A DNA stretch of 64,000 bases from Methanothermobacter sp049720995 (GTDB lineage: Archaea > Methanobacteriota > Methanobacteria > Methanobacteriales > Methanothermobacteraceae): contig NZ_JBNASF010000001.1 of NCBI RefSeq assembly GCF_049720995.1, positions 91,701 through 155,700 on the forward strand, given 5' to 3'. Made by a program: the position numbers and the translations under genes. Within the stretch, counting starts at the first letter, position 1; each line of letters starts with the position of its first letter. Shown piece after piece: positions 33,274 to 41,786 of the stretch. Below the pieces are notes generated by a model that worked only from the letters and a program-made list of their open reading frames with translations, was not told the DNA's origin and did not search any database.

Positions 33274-34998
33274 ATGAAAGGTGGCCAGGCAATAATCAGA
33301 TCACTTCTGGATCAGGGAGCAGACACCGTATTCGGATACCCCGGTGGACAGTTACTGCCACTCTATGACATGCTATATGATTCCGAACTCAGACACATCC
33401 TTGTAAGACATGAGCAGTGCGCAGCCCACGCCGCAGATGGATATGCAAGGGCCTCAGGAAGGGTGGGGGTCTGCATAGCAACCTCGGGTCCAGGGGCCAC
33501 AAACCTTGTAACCGGCATTGCAACAGCCTACATGGACTCCTCACCAATAGTTGCAATTGCAGGTCAGGTCCCCACACACCTCATCGGGAATGATGCCTTC
33601 CAGGAGGTGGACATGATAGGCATAACCATGCCCATCACAAAGCACAGCTTCCAGCCAGCTGATGCAAGTGAAATCCCCGCAATGGTAAGGGCAAGCTTTC
33701 ACATAGCAAAAACAGGTCGTCCTGGCCCAGTTGTCATAGACCTTCCAAAGGACATACAGGAACAGGAGGTTCAGGACCCCCTTGAGGAGCTGGACCTTCA
33801 GGGCTACAGGCCAACCCTCCGGGGCCACCCGCTCCAGATAAAGAGGGCTGCGGAGCTCATAAAAAGGTCAAAAAAGCCCGTTATACTGGCGGGTGGTGGG
33901 GTGATAATATCAGGGGCCTCAAAGGAAATCATGGAGTTATCAGAACTCATAAAGGCTCCTGTTACCACCACACTCCTCGGTAAGGGTTCTTTCCCTGAGG
34001 ACCATCCTTCGGCCATGGGAATGCTGGGTATGCACGGCCGCAAGGTTGCGAACCTCACAGTGGATGAGTGTGACTGCCTCATAGCAGTTGGATGCAGATT
34101 CTCAGACCGCACAACCGGTAATGTTGCAGAATTCGCCCCCAATGCCAGAATAATACACGTGGACATCGACCCCGCCGAGATAGGTAAAAACGTGGCCGTT
34201 GATGTCCCCATAGTGGGTGACGCCAGAAAAGTCCTTGGTGATCTTATAGAAAAACTCAAAAAACAAGGCGAAAGGGATGATGAGTGGCTGAAGGGAGTTC
34301 AGAAATTCAGAAAAGACTGTATGCCAAGGATGAGTTATGAAGAAGTCCCTCTGAAACCCCAGCAGGTTATAAAGGAGATAAGCCATGTCCTGGATGATGA
34401 AACAGTTGTTACAACAGATGTGGGACAGAACCAGATGTGGATGGCCCACTTCTACACCTCCAGGGCACCGAGAAAATTCATATCATCAGGTGGCCTTGGG
34501 ACCATGGGTTTCGGTTTTCCTGCGGCCATAGGGGCCAAGGTTGCTCTTCCAGAGAATGACGTTGTGGCTGTCTGTGGCGACGGCGGATTCCTGATGGTCT
34601 GCCAGGACCTTGCAACAATAAGGGAATACGACATACCCGTTGTGATATGTGTCATGGACAACCGCCACCTGGGCATGGTTGCCCAGTGGCAGCGACTCTT
34701 CTATGATGAGAGGATGTCCCATACACACCTCGGTGAGGTCCCAGATTTCGTTAAACTGGCTGAATCATTTGGAATTGAGGCTGAAAGGGTTGAAAAACCG
34801 GGTGAAACCTCTGAAGCCCTTTCAAGAGCCATAAGATCAGGTGAACCAGCCCTGCTGGATATAGTTATAGATCCCGATGAGATACTCCCGATGGTTCCCC
34901 CGGGTTGCGGTCTGACCGAAATAGTGGGGGAGTACAGGGTTGAAAGGGAGCATCCCCAGGAAATAAGATACTCTGGAGTGAAGGCGGACGGTGATTGA
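33274..34998 (+). CDS. ilvB: Acetolactate synthase, large subunit
   Basis: 574 residues, thiamine-diphosphate enzyme: VFGYPGGQLLPLYD, RHEQCAAHAADGYARASG with the catalytic Glu, TSGPGATNLVTGIATA, and the ThDP motif CGDGGFLMVCQDLATI. AGGTGTTTCCA precedes the ATG. The small subunit follows, with the ATG two bases after the ilvB stop, and ilvC comes next. Confidence 0.96.
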   Translation: MKGGQAIIRSLLDQGADTVFGYPGGQLLPLYDMLYDSELRHILVRHEQCAAHAADGYARASGRVGVCIATSGPGATNLVTGIATAYMDSSPIVAIAGQVPTHLIGNDAFQEVDMIGITMPITKHSFQPADASEIPAMVRASFHIAKTGRPGPVVIDLPKDIQEQEVQDPLEELDLQGYRPTLRGHPLQIKRAAELIKRSKKPVILAGGGVIISGASKEIMELSELIKAPVTTTLLGKGSFPEDHPSAMGMLGMHGRKVANLTVDECDCLIAVGCRFSDRTTGNVAEFAPNARIIHVDIDPAEIGKNVAVDVPIVGDARKVLGDLIEKLKKQGERDDEWLKGVQKFRKDCMPRMSYEEVPLKPQQVIKEISHVLDDETVVTTDVGQNQMWMAHFYTSRAPRKFISSGGLGTMGFGFPAAIGAKVALPENDVVAVCGDGGFLMVCQDLATIREYDIPVVICVMDNRHLGMVAQWQRLFYDERMSHTHLGEVPDFVKLAESFGIEAERVEKPGETSEALSRAIRSGEPALLDIVIDPDEILPMVPPGCGLTEIVGEYRVEREHPQEIRYSGVKADGD

Positions 34999-34999
34999 T

Positions 35000-35497
35000 A
35001 TGAAACCCGATACACACATCATCAGTGCCCTTGTTGAGCACAGACCTGGTGTCCTTCAGAGGGTTGCAGGACTCTTCACAAGGCGTGGATTCAACATAGA
35101 AAGCATCACTGTAGGGGAATCCGAAACTCCCGGAATCGCCAGGATGACCATAATAGCCCGGGGAGACGACCGGGTGCTTGAACAGATAACCAAGCAGCTC
35201 AATAAGCTGATAGACGTTATAAAGGTCCGTGACCTTGAACCATCATCCACCGTTAAGAGGGAGCTATGCATGGTTAAGGTACACGCTCCATCAGAGAAGG
35301 AGAGGTCAGAGATAATACAGTACACCAACATCTTCAGGGGGAGGATAGTGGACGTGAGCAGTGAAGCGCTTACAGTTGAGGTTACCGGTGACTCAGAGAA
35401 GATAGACGCCTTCCTTGAGCTCCTGAGGGTCTTTGGAATCAAGGAACTTGCAAGGACCGGGCCAACTGCAATGTCCCGTGGGGGCAGAACCATCTGA
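35000..35497 (+). CDS. ilvN: Acetolactate synthase, regulatory subunit
   Basis: 165 residues. N-terminal ACT domain (HIISALVEHRPGVLQRVAG, FNIESITVG) and the C-terminal ALS_ss_C domain ending near FGIKELARTGPTAMSRG. Binds valine and activates the large subunit. GGTGATTGAT precedes the ATG and overlaps the ilvB stop, showing translational coupling. Confidence 0.95.
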   Translation: MKPDTHIISALVEHRPGVLQRVAGLFTRRGFNIESITVGESETPGIARMTIIARGDDRVLEQITKQLNKLIDVIKVRDLEPSSTVKRELCMVKVHAPSEKERSEIIQYTNIFRGRIVDVSSEALTVEVTGDSEKIDAFLELLRVFGIKELARTGPTAMSRGGRTI

Positions 35498-35558
35498 ATC
35501 CATACTAACACAAATTTTATTTTTAATGACCCTTTAATTAGAGTTGAGGAGGTTTTTC

Positions 35559-36545
35559 ATGAAGATCTACTATGAAAATGATATTGACATGGAGATACTG
35601 GCAGATAAGAAGATAGCCGTGATAGGTTACGGCAGTCAGGGAGAAGCCCAGGCCAGGAACATGGCCGACAGCGGACTGGATATTATAGTCGGGCTCAGAA
35701 GGGGTGGAGCCTCCTGGAAGAAGGCCCACGATGATGGTATGAATGTAATGACAGTTGAGGACGCCTCAAGGGAGGCTGACATTGTACACATACTCATACC
35801 CGACGAGATACAGGAGACAGTATTTGAGCAGTCCATAAAACCCTACCTCAGGGAGGGCAACACCATATCCTTCTCACATGGCTACAACATACACTACGGC
35901 TACATAAGGGCCCCAGAGGGGGTAAACGTCACCATGGTGGCACCTAAGGGTCCCGGTGCAATGGTGAGGAGAACCTACCTTGAGGGCTTCGGCATACCTG
36001 GCCTTGTGGCTGTAGAGGTGGATGCAACAGGTGACGCCCTTGAGCAGGCCCTTGCAATGGCAAAGGCATGCGGACTTGCACGTGCAGGTGTTCTTGAGAC
36101 CACCTTCAAGGAGGAAACAGAGACAGACCTCTTTGGTGAACAGGCCGTACTCTGTGGCGGTGTAACAGAACTCATAAACACCGCATTCAAAACCCTTGTG
36201 AAGGCAGGTTATCAGCCAGAGATCGCCTACTTTGAGACATGCCACGAACTCAAACTGATAGTGGACCTCATCTATGAGAGGGGATTTCAGGGCATGTGGC
36301 ACAATGTGAGTAACACAGCCGAGTTCGGGGGCCTTACAAGGAGAAAGAGGGTTATAACAGAGGAAACAGAGAAGGAAATGCAGAAAATACTTGAGGAAAT
36401 CCAGAACGGTAAATTCGCCAAGGAGTGGGCCCTTGAAAACAGGGCCGGTGCCCCTATGCTCAGGAGAATGAGAGCCCTTGAGGGAGAACTGGAAATAGAG
36501 AAGGTGGGCTCAAAGCTCAGGAAACTCTGCGGCCTTGAAAAATAA
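35559..36545 (+). CDS. ilvC: Ketol-acid reductoisomerase
   Basis: 328 residues, class I. The N-terminal NAD(P) loop is AVIGYGSQGEAQARN, followed by APKGPGAMVRRTYLEG and the all-helical KARI domain with ETDLFGEQAVLCGGV and ETCHELKLIVDLIYERG. GAGGAGGT lies before the ATG at 35559. The 61-base gap after ilvN has TTTTATTTTTAAT promoter-like or terminator-like DNA. Confidence 0.96.
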   Translation: MKIYYENDIDMEILADKKIAVIGYGSQGEAQARNMADSGLDIIVGLRRGGASWKKAHDDGMNVMTVEDASREADIVHILIPDEIQETVFEQSIKPYLREGNTISFSHGYNIHYGYIRAPEGVNVTMVAPKGPGAMVRRTYLEGFGIPGLVAVEVDATGDALEQALAMAKACGLARAGVLETTFKEETETDLFGEQAVLCGGVTELINTAFKTLVKAGYQPEIAYFETCHELKLIVDLIYERGFQGMWHNVSNTAEFGGLTRRKRVITEETEKEMQKILEEIQNGKFAKEWALENRAGAPMLRRMRALEGELEIEKVGSKLRKLCGLEK

Positions 36546-36589
36546 ACTCGGCTGCCGATAAATCCCGTATCCTTTAAAAGGTGATTGGC

Positions 36590-37582
36590 TTGGTATTTGT
36601 GGGTATGGACCATGGGACAACAGGCGTGTCCTTCACAATCCTTGGAGATGACGCCCAGCACTTCAAGATAGGGAGGGAGGAACTCTCCGCCGGAAGGGTT
36701 TCTGCCATTGAGGAGCTTGAAGGAAGGGTATCCCTGGAAGATATAGAACTCATGGCAATAACCTATGCAATGGGTGATGGTATAAACAGGATAAAGCCCA
36801 TTGATCAGGTTAAGAACAGGGGTATCATCTCCATAGGAGGCGCCGGTAAGGTCACAGGTGGCGGAACAGCCGTTTACAGTGAAATAGAGTCCTCAGGAAT
36901 ACCCACCGTACTGATACCAGGCCTTCACCGCAACACACCCTGCCTTGATGAGAGGTTCCGGGCAGCCTACTCCCACCACGCAAGTCCAGAGAAGGTGAGC
37001 ATATGCTACAACGCATACCTGGAGACCGGGTGGGAGAACATGATAGTTTCCGATATAAGCTCCAATACGGTAACCATGCTCATACAGGAGGGGAAGATAA
37101 GAGGTGCGATGGATGCCTGTATAGGTGCCATGGGGGTTATACATGGACCCCTTGACCTTGAAATGCTCAGGAAAATAGATGACGGTGAAAAAACCGCCAA
37201 CGAGTGTTTTTCCCATGCAGGGGCCGTTAAGATAGCCGGCATAGATGCCAGGGTATCCCGTGCAAGGGATGAACTCCTTGATATGTACCTTGAGGGAAGG
37301 AAGGAAGCGACTCTTGCACTTGACACAATGATAATGACGATAGCCATGGAGATATGGGGACTTGCAGGCATCTCAGAGCGTGTTGATGGAATAGTTCTCA
37401 CAGGATCAATGGGCGCCATGAGGAAACCCTTCGATTTCCATGGAAAACTTGCAGATATGGTGAAGGAGCTGGCCCCTGTGAAGAGGCTGGATGCGACCTC
37501 CGGTTCCATGGGAAGTGCCCAGATAGCACGTGATATACACGGGGGAAAAAGAGAGATTCTAGGAATAGATGTCGACATTTAA
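36590..37582 (+). CDS. Methanogenesis marker protein 12
   Basis: 330 residues with an ASKHA-type fold: VFVGMDHGTTGVSF is the first phosphate loop, and GIVLTGSMGAM the later one. This conserved family is nearly confined to methanogens; its role is unresolved. The start is probably the TTG at 36590, six bases after AGGTG, instead of the GTG at 36581 that overlaps that element. It follows ilvC but has no evident tie to it. Second ASKHA-type unknown in this window after the DUF1786 gene. Confidence 0.88.
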   Translation: MVFVGMDHGTTGVSFTILGDDAQHFKIGREELSAGRVSAIEELEGRVSLEDIELMAITYAMGDGINRIKPIDQVKNRGIISIGGAGKVTGGGTAVYSEIESSGIPTVLIPGLHRNTPCLDERFRAAYSHHASPEKVSICYNAYLETGWENMIVSDISSNTVTMLIQEGKIRGAMDACIGAMGVIHGPLDLEMLRKIDDGEKTANECFSHAGAVKIAGIDARVSRARDELLDMYLEGRKEATLALDTMIMTIAMEIWGLAGISERVDGIVLTGSMGAMRKPFDFHGKLADMVKELAPVKRLDATSGSMGSAQIARDIHGGKREILGIDVDI

Positions 37583-37786
37583 CTATTCCATTGCAATGAA
37601 CGCTATCTTGGTCCCCTTAATGAACCTGATACCCTCTTCGGTCTGAAGGACCGTGTTAAGATAATTATCTATTGATATAAGTTTTCCCCTTGCCTCTTCA
37701 TTGTTTTTGAGTGTTAGAAGAACATTCCTGTTTTTAAACTTCAGGAACTGCTTGTTAACCCTGAACTCCTTATCATCGCCTTTCAT
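37583..37786 (-). CDS. Sm-like (LSm) archaeal RNA-binding protein
   Basis: 67 residues, one Sm fold. Sm1: VLLTLKNNEEARGKLISIDNYLNTVL; Sm2: RFIKGTKIAFIAME. The usual Sm2 IRG triad is IKG, so it belongs to a divergent LSm subgroup. It would form a ring that binds U-rich RNA. Its stop touches the marker-12 stop on the opposite strand. AGGGGATTCTG precedes the ATG. Confidence 0.82.
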   Translation of the reverse strand: MKGDDKEFRVNKQFLKFKNRNVLLTLKNNEEARGKLISIDNYLNTVLQTEEGIRFIKGTKIAFIAME

Positions 37787-37872
37787 CAGAATCCCCTTAA
37801 AGATTTAGTAATCCTATAATGATTCGCCTATATATACTTCACATATCCTCCACCTTCACTGAAGCTGCAGTG

Positions 37873-38190
37873 CTACTCCCAGGTTATCCTGAGGAGAACC
37901 AGAAGTGCGCCAAGCTGACACAGGTTAACACTGAGAACAGGGACCCCCAGTCCATGGCCCCTGAAGCCCTCCCGTATCAGCATGAAAATGATGAATATGA
38001 CGTTCTGCAGGAGCAGGAGGAGTGAAAAGCCGATAAGCCCGAGTGTGAAACTGGACCTTATCTTCCTGTAGCTTGAAACATAGACCCCGAGAAGGATGAT
38101 GAGGATGAATACATTCAGAATTCCCACTACAACCGCCAGGAATGTGAAACCAGGATCTGCCATGAAATTATGATCAGAAAATCCCCTCAT
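37873..38190 (-). CDS. Three-helix membrane protein paired with winged-helix regulator
   Basis: 105 residues, three membrane helices (about 15-38, 48-70, 84-103) with short loops and a basic SSYRKIRSS after helix one. The ATG overlaps the stop of the upstream winged-helix gene as ATGA. Similar regulator-plus-3TM pairs are frequent in archaea, where the membrane protein has no known function; a membrane sensor or tether for the regulator is possible. I do not assign a family. Confidence 0.65.
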   Translation of the reverse strand: MRGFSDHNFMADPGFTFLAVVVGILNVFILIILLGVYVSSYRKIRSSFTLGLIGFSLLLLLQNVIFIIFMLIREGFRGHGLGVPVLSVNLCQLGALLVLLRITWE

Positions 38191-38555
38191 ACATCCACCC
38201 CCTGCATCCTCTGCAGTATATCCTCAAATAAGGCGTAGTTCTCCTCCATTGCATCTGAAAGAAAGTACATTTTCCCGTACCTCTCACCTGAAGATACTAT
38301 GATTTTATTCCTCTCAAGAACCCTTAAGTGATGTTGAACAGTCTTATAATCCAGTTTAAGCGCCTCTGCCAGCTGATTGGTGTTGTATGGCCTCTCATGC
38401 AGCATTCTGATTATCCTTGCACGGTTCATCCCGCCACGTGTCGCTGCAATAAGCCACCACAGGAGCCTCTTCATGGGACCACTCTTATACCTATGGGTGT
38501 AACCATTGATAATTTTTTGGCGCTGATCCATCCAATGATTTATGTTTGAATACAT
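38187..38555 (-). CDS. ArsR-like winged-helix transcriptional regulator
   Basis: 122 residues from an ATG at 38555. The winged helix (about 40-95: GMNRARIIRMLHERPYNTNQ, LKLDYKTVQHHLRVLERNKI) is of the ArsR/PadR-like archaeal type, with no cysteine sensor. Alternative in-frame ATGs lie at 38567 and 38531; the middle one fits a leaderless transcript from TATA-like DNA at 38581-38592. Three copies of an ATGGYATTTAAAAGGC-like element lie upstream (38575-38685). It is translationally coupled to a 3-TM protein. Confidence 0.72.
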   Translation of the reverse strand: MYSNINHWMDQRQKIINGYTHRYKSGPMKRLLWWLIAATRGGMNRARIIRMLHERPYNTNQLAEALKLDYKTVQHHLRVLERNKIIVSSGERYGKMYFLSDAMEENYALFEDILQRMQGVDV

Positions 38556-38574
38556 GAGAGTCCACACATCATAC

Positions 38575-38685
38575 TATAAATGGTATTTAAAAGGCACCAC
38601 CTTCTCAACAATGGCATTTAAAAGGCACGGCCTTTTCAACTTCGACAAGCTCACATTACCCCCATATAAATGGTATTTTAAAGGC
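38575..38685. repeat. Three copies of an AATGGTATTTAAAAGGC-like element
   Basis: Copy A at 38575-38595 and copy C at 38665-38685 are 21 bases each with one transposition-like mismatch (TATAAATGGTATTT then AAAAGGC or TAAAGGC). Copy B at 38610-38626 is shorter, with GGC for GGT. Spacings are about 31 and 59 bases. TTTAAA inside is self-complementary and can act as TATA. They lie upstream of the winged-helix gene, so are candidate operators; copy A overlaps its likely promoter. Confidence 0.55.
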
Positions 38686-38739
38686 TATGGTGGGGATTCT
38701 AAAACCCGTGGGGGATCGTACAGTGGTGATCTGCTTCTA

Positions 38740-39429
38740 TCAGGACACCCCCCTCACCAGCTGTCTGAACATGCCCCTTAATGGCTTCCAGTAGATATGG
38801 GCATGTATCAGGGTACCTATGACCATCAGAATTGCCAGTTCAGCATGCCAGTAGGTCACAGATGGATTCAGGGCCGTTTTTATGCCAAGGCGTATGAATA
38901 TGATGAGGAGTATGCCTGTGATTCCTGTCCCGGCATATCCCGCCGTCAGTAACATGTTCCACAGCCTTCTGTACACTGATCCCCTGATGTAGCCACTGCG
39001 CATGAGGTAAAGCGTTAGGAGATACGCCCCCACTACAACGAGGCTCACCGGTATTAAATGGTAATCTGTTTCATGACCGCTGAACCCTTCGCGGGTACTA
39101 TCTGAAACATCTGCAGGAATGTCATGGTCAGTGGCCTGATTCTGCGTCTTGTTGATTTCAGAAGTTTCTGTTGGACTGTAATCATCGCTACCACTGGATG
39201 AAGTGTCCTGCCAGTCTCCGGATGCTGTGTAATCAGTTGAGGCCGCTGTCTGTGAGAGGTCACATATGCCGTCACCGTTGAGGTCCGTGAACCTGGGGCA
39301 CTGTCCAGGGTAGGGGTCATTAACAAGACCATAAGGACATGAAGCGGCGCATGAAACGCCAGAAGCGGATATTGCAGCTGCGAAGGGTAAAATCCCTTTC
39401 AGGAACTCAAATCCTTTCCTCAGATTCAT
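38740..39429 (-). CDS. Exported/membrane protein: Cys and NGDG motif, Ser/Thr linker, three-helix His-rich domain
   Basis: 229 residues. A signal-like segment (about 8-26) leads to C31PYGLVNDPYPGQC44 and a calcium-loop-like DLNGDGIC56D, then a Ser/Thr/Asp linker to residue 120. The membrane domain (about 124-212) has three helices, the last with H195 in TYWHAE and H209-x-H211. It is paralogous to the adjacent 105-residue protein over the whole membrane domain. The pattern resembles DUF4405-like heme b proteins; heme is inference. The ATG overlaps the stop of the upstream gene (ATGA). Confidence 0.65.
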   Translation of the reverse strand: MNLRKGFEFLKGILPFAAAISASGVSCAASCPYGLVNDPYPGQCPRFTDLNGDGICDLSQTAASTDYTASGDWQDTSSSGSDDYSPTETSEINKTQNQATDHDIPADVSDSTREGFSGHETDYHLIPVSLVVVGAYLLTLYLMRSGYIRGSVYRRLWNMLLTAGYAGTGITGILLIIFIRLGIKTALNPSVTYWHAELAILMVIGTLIHAHIYWKPLRGMFRQLVRGVS

Positions 39430-39743
39430 TTACCAACCCCCAGGATCCTGTTTAAGCTGCCTGGGTAGCAGTGGAAGTGAAAAACCATCACAACCATCAG
39501 TGCCAGACCTGCCTCCACATGCCAGTAGAGGAGCTGTGAGTTCAGGTAAAGCCTTACACCGTTCTCCAGCAGAAGAAGAAGGATGAAACCTCCGATTCCA
39601 GATATAAGAAATGTTATGAGTATGACAAGGTTCCAGAGGTTCACATGAAAACTTCTTCGTATTCTGCCATTTCTGTAAAGCACATAGGTTAAGATATAAA
39701 GTCCTATTAATGGAAGAGTGGCATTAAGGATAGTGTATTCCAT
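39426..39743 (-). CDS. Three-helix membrane protein with WH-x13-H-x-H histidines
   Basis: 105 residues, three helices (about 10-25, 36-60, 72-92). The last helix has H75 in LLYWHVE and H89-x-H91 near its end, the same spacing as in the downstream paralogue. Shared residues include LxxYLxTxxL...RNG-RIR and SGI-G-ILLL. GGAGG precedes the ATG. With the neighbouring gene (ATGA overlap) it probably forms a heterodimer. Family resemblance is to DUF4405-type membrane proteins, low certainty. Confidence 0.6.
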   Translation of the reverse strand: MEYTILNATLPLIGLYILTYVLYRNGRIRRSFHVNLWNLVILITFLISGIGGFILLLLLENGVRLYLNSQLLYWHVEAGLALMVVMVFHFHCYPGSLNRILGVGK

Positions 39744-39864
39744 TTTTAAAGGCCTCCAGTTTTTATTGTATAATTGGGCCTTATTTTAAAAGAAATTTTT
39801 CCGAATTTACACCCAGATCTCAACCAGATTTACAGAGAAAAAGAAGCGTGGATTTGATCAGAAG

Positions 39865-39920
39865 TTACTGAAGACCCAAGCCACTGCCCAAGTCACTGAA
39901 GACCCGGACCACTACCCGAG
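39865..39920. repeat. 28-bp imperfect tandem repeat at the surE 3' end
   Basis: Two units, 39865-39892 and 39893-39920, share the core ACTGAAGACCC with about six differences over 28 bases. The second overlaps the last codons of surE. The rest of the 168-base gap (39744-39864) shows only AT-rich promoter DNA. Confidence 0.6.
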
Positions 39921-40688
39921 CCATCCACTCATTGAATCGAGGGGTGCTGTGCAGTCGAGGGATACCGGTGTGAGGGTTGCAGTGTTTTCAGCCTTCAGGG
40001 TATGAACATCTGTTCCAGGGGCGTCCCTCCCTGCAGGGTCACCATCAATCCAGTAGTAGGGCCTTCCCCTTGGATCCAGCCTTTTCTTGATGTGGACATT
40101 GTACATCCTGTCCCCAAGTCTTGTGATGCGTATATCATTCCCTGAGGGGTGTGATGGGATGTTGAGGTTGAGGAAATCAACACCATCAGGTAATCCCTTC
40201 CTGAGTATCGTGGATGCAACCCGTTCCGTCAGCTCAGATGCCAGCGAAAAGTCCACATCCACATGACCATCATGAAACTTGATATCACCCCTCCTAACCT
40301 GAAGTGAAACTGCAAGGGATGGTACACCATGAACTGCCGCCTCCATTGCGGCACCTATTGTCCCTGATGTTGTGAGTTCAGATTTTCCAAGATTCTCCCC
40401 CATGTTTATGCCTGATATTACAAGGTCAGGTTTCCCCTCCATCAGCTCGAATATCCCTATTATAACGGCATCTGTCGGTGTTCCTGAAACCGCATAGGCC
40501 TCTGAACCGTCTCTGAGGGTGACCTCGCTAACCCTTATTGGTTCAAAGAGGGTGAGGGCATGACCTATACCGCTCTGCTGTGTGGCTGGAGCCACTATAA
40601 TGGTCTCTCCAAGGTTTTCAACAGCCTTTCTGGCCGCTAAAATCCCGGATGAGTTCACTCCGTCATCATTTGTTATGAGAATCTTCAT
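39912..40688 (-). CDS. surE: 5'/3'-nucleotidase SurE
   Basis: 258 residues. MKILITNDDGVNSSGI holds the metal Asp pair and N; VAPATQQSGIGHALT and VSGINMGENLGKSELTTSGTIGAAMEA complete the active site. SurE removes phosphate from nucleoside monophosphates. GGGATGG precedes the ATG. Monocistronic. Confidence 0.94.
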   Translation of the reverse strand: MKILITNDDGVNSSGILAARKAVENLGETIIVAPATQQSGIGHALTLFEPIRVSEVTLRDGSEAYAVSGTPTDAVIIGIFELMEGKPDLVISGINMGENLGKSELTTSGTIGAAMEAAVHGVPSLAVSLQVRRGDIKFHDGHVDVDFSLASELTERVASTILRKGLPDGVDFLNLNIPSHPSGNDIRITRLGDRMYNVHIKKRLDPRGRPYYWIDGDPAGRDAPGTDVHTLKAENTATLTPVSLDCTAPLDSMSGWLG

Positions 40689-40785
40689 CGGTAACCATCC
40701 CTATCCTTTTACTAGCATTTATATCAAATTTTAAGTATATCTTATAACATAGCTCTATTAAGTCTAACCCCGGAGGGTGGAGGAA

Positions 40786-41541
40786 TTGAAGAAGCAGAAA
40801 CTCGTGGATTTCATCGCCAAGGTCATGGAGGATTCTGGTTTCAAGGTTTACAAGGATTTCAGGACCTCCCAGCACATAGTGGACATATATGGTATTCTCC
40901 CCACCACCCTCGGGGATATAGGGGTTGTGGTGGCCTGTAAGAACTATGATGAAAACTGGAAGGTTGGCATGGACGTTTTAAAGGAAATGGAAATGGCCGC
41001 AAAGACCCTGAAGGCATCCAAGGTGGTGATTGTTACAACATCCGATTTCTCATCCCAGGCCAGGAACTATGCTGTTAAGAGGAACATGAAGTTAATAGAC
41101 AGGAATGGCCTCATAAAAATTGCTGAGGAGTTTTCAAAGAAAATTCAGGTTCCTGAAGAAGAGGAAGAGGATGAATACTACGAGGGGGAGGTTGAAGTAT
41201 ACGGTCCCCCGTCAACCATATTTCACACAGGGTCCCAGAGGGGAGTTCTATCAAGGAGGGAAAGCCGTAAACCACTTACCCCCATTATAAGGGGCCTTCT
41301 CCAGAACACCATCATACTCATAATAACCGTTGTGGCGGTGTCATTCCTTGTTGCAACCATGCTGCAGATGGCCGCGGGCCTGGGGACAAGCATCGCCGGC
41401 GTAGTGAAGATAATGATTGCCGCCGCCCTCTCCTATGGTATACCCTACCTTGTTGAGGATGACGGTGCTGTTATAATGATAAAGGGGACAATAGTGTTCT
41501 TCAGTTCTCTTCTCCTCCTTGTCATACTGATACTGATCTAA
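40786..41541 (+). CDS. Mrr-like nuclease-fold protein with C-terminal membrane helices
   Basis: About 251 residues. The N-terminal part (1-115) has the restriction-endonuclease fold seen in Mrr-like proteins: HIVDIYGI with the Asp and VVVACKNY where D-x(n)-(E/Q)-x-K is expected; the E/Q position is Ala, so nuclease activity is doubtful. An acidic linker (PEEEEEDEYYEGE) leads to two or three hydrophobic segments (about 175-250). TTG at 40786 is preferred, six bases after GGTG; a GTG at 40777 is too close. Function unknown. Confidence 0.7.
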   Translation: MKKQKLVDFIAKVMEDSGFKVYKDFRTSQHIVDIYGILPTTLGDIGVVVACKNYDENWKVGMDVLKEMEMAAKTLKASKVVIVTTSDFSSQARNYAVKRNMKLIDRNGLIKIAEEFSKKIQVPEEEEEDEYYEGEVEVYGPPSTIFHTGSQRGVLSRRESRKPLTPIIRGLLQNTIILIITVVAVSFLVATMLQMAAGLGTSIAGVVKIMIAAALSYGIPYLVEDDGAVIMIKGTIVFFSSLLLLVILILI

Positions 41542-41590
41542 TCATTGAATTAAGCGACCTCAAGTGAATATTAAATGGGTGATCTAGCAT

Positions 41591-41743
41591 TTGAAGATAA
41601 GCCATCTCAACCTTTAACATGATGATGAAGTCACCAGAGTTCATCGATTTCAGATTTGAAAATAAGCCATCTCAACCTTTAACATGATGATGAAGTCACC
41701 AGAGTTCATCGATTTCAGATTTGAAAATAAGCCATCTCAACCT
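41591..41743. repeat. 65-bp tandem repeat, two full copies and a partial third
   Basis: GCCATCTCAACC recurs at 41601, 41666 and 41731, exactly 65 bases apart, and the DNA between is identical (TTTAACATGATGATGAAG, then TTCATCGATTTCAGATTTGA). The third copy stops after about 13 bases. It fills the 245-base gap between convergent genes. Constant rather than variable spacers rule out CRISPR. Confidence 0.9.
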
Positions 41744-41786
41744 AACTGAATTATAGGGTTGACTGAATGATCTAAAAAATAAATGG

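Noticed and set aside
33804..34259. 151-codon minus-strand frame
   Set aside because: Shadow of ilvB.
41620..41660. C/D-box small RNA in the 65-bp repeat
   Set aside because: A C-box-like TGATGA is present but no matching CTGA D box at the right distance.
41591..41743. 65-bp repeat as CRISPR
   Set aside because: The DNA between repeats is identical, not variable, and there are fewer than three full copies.
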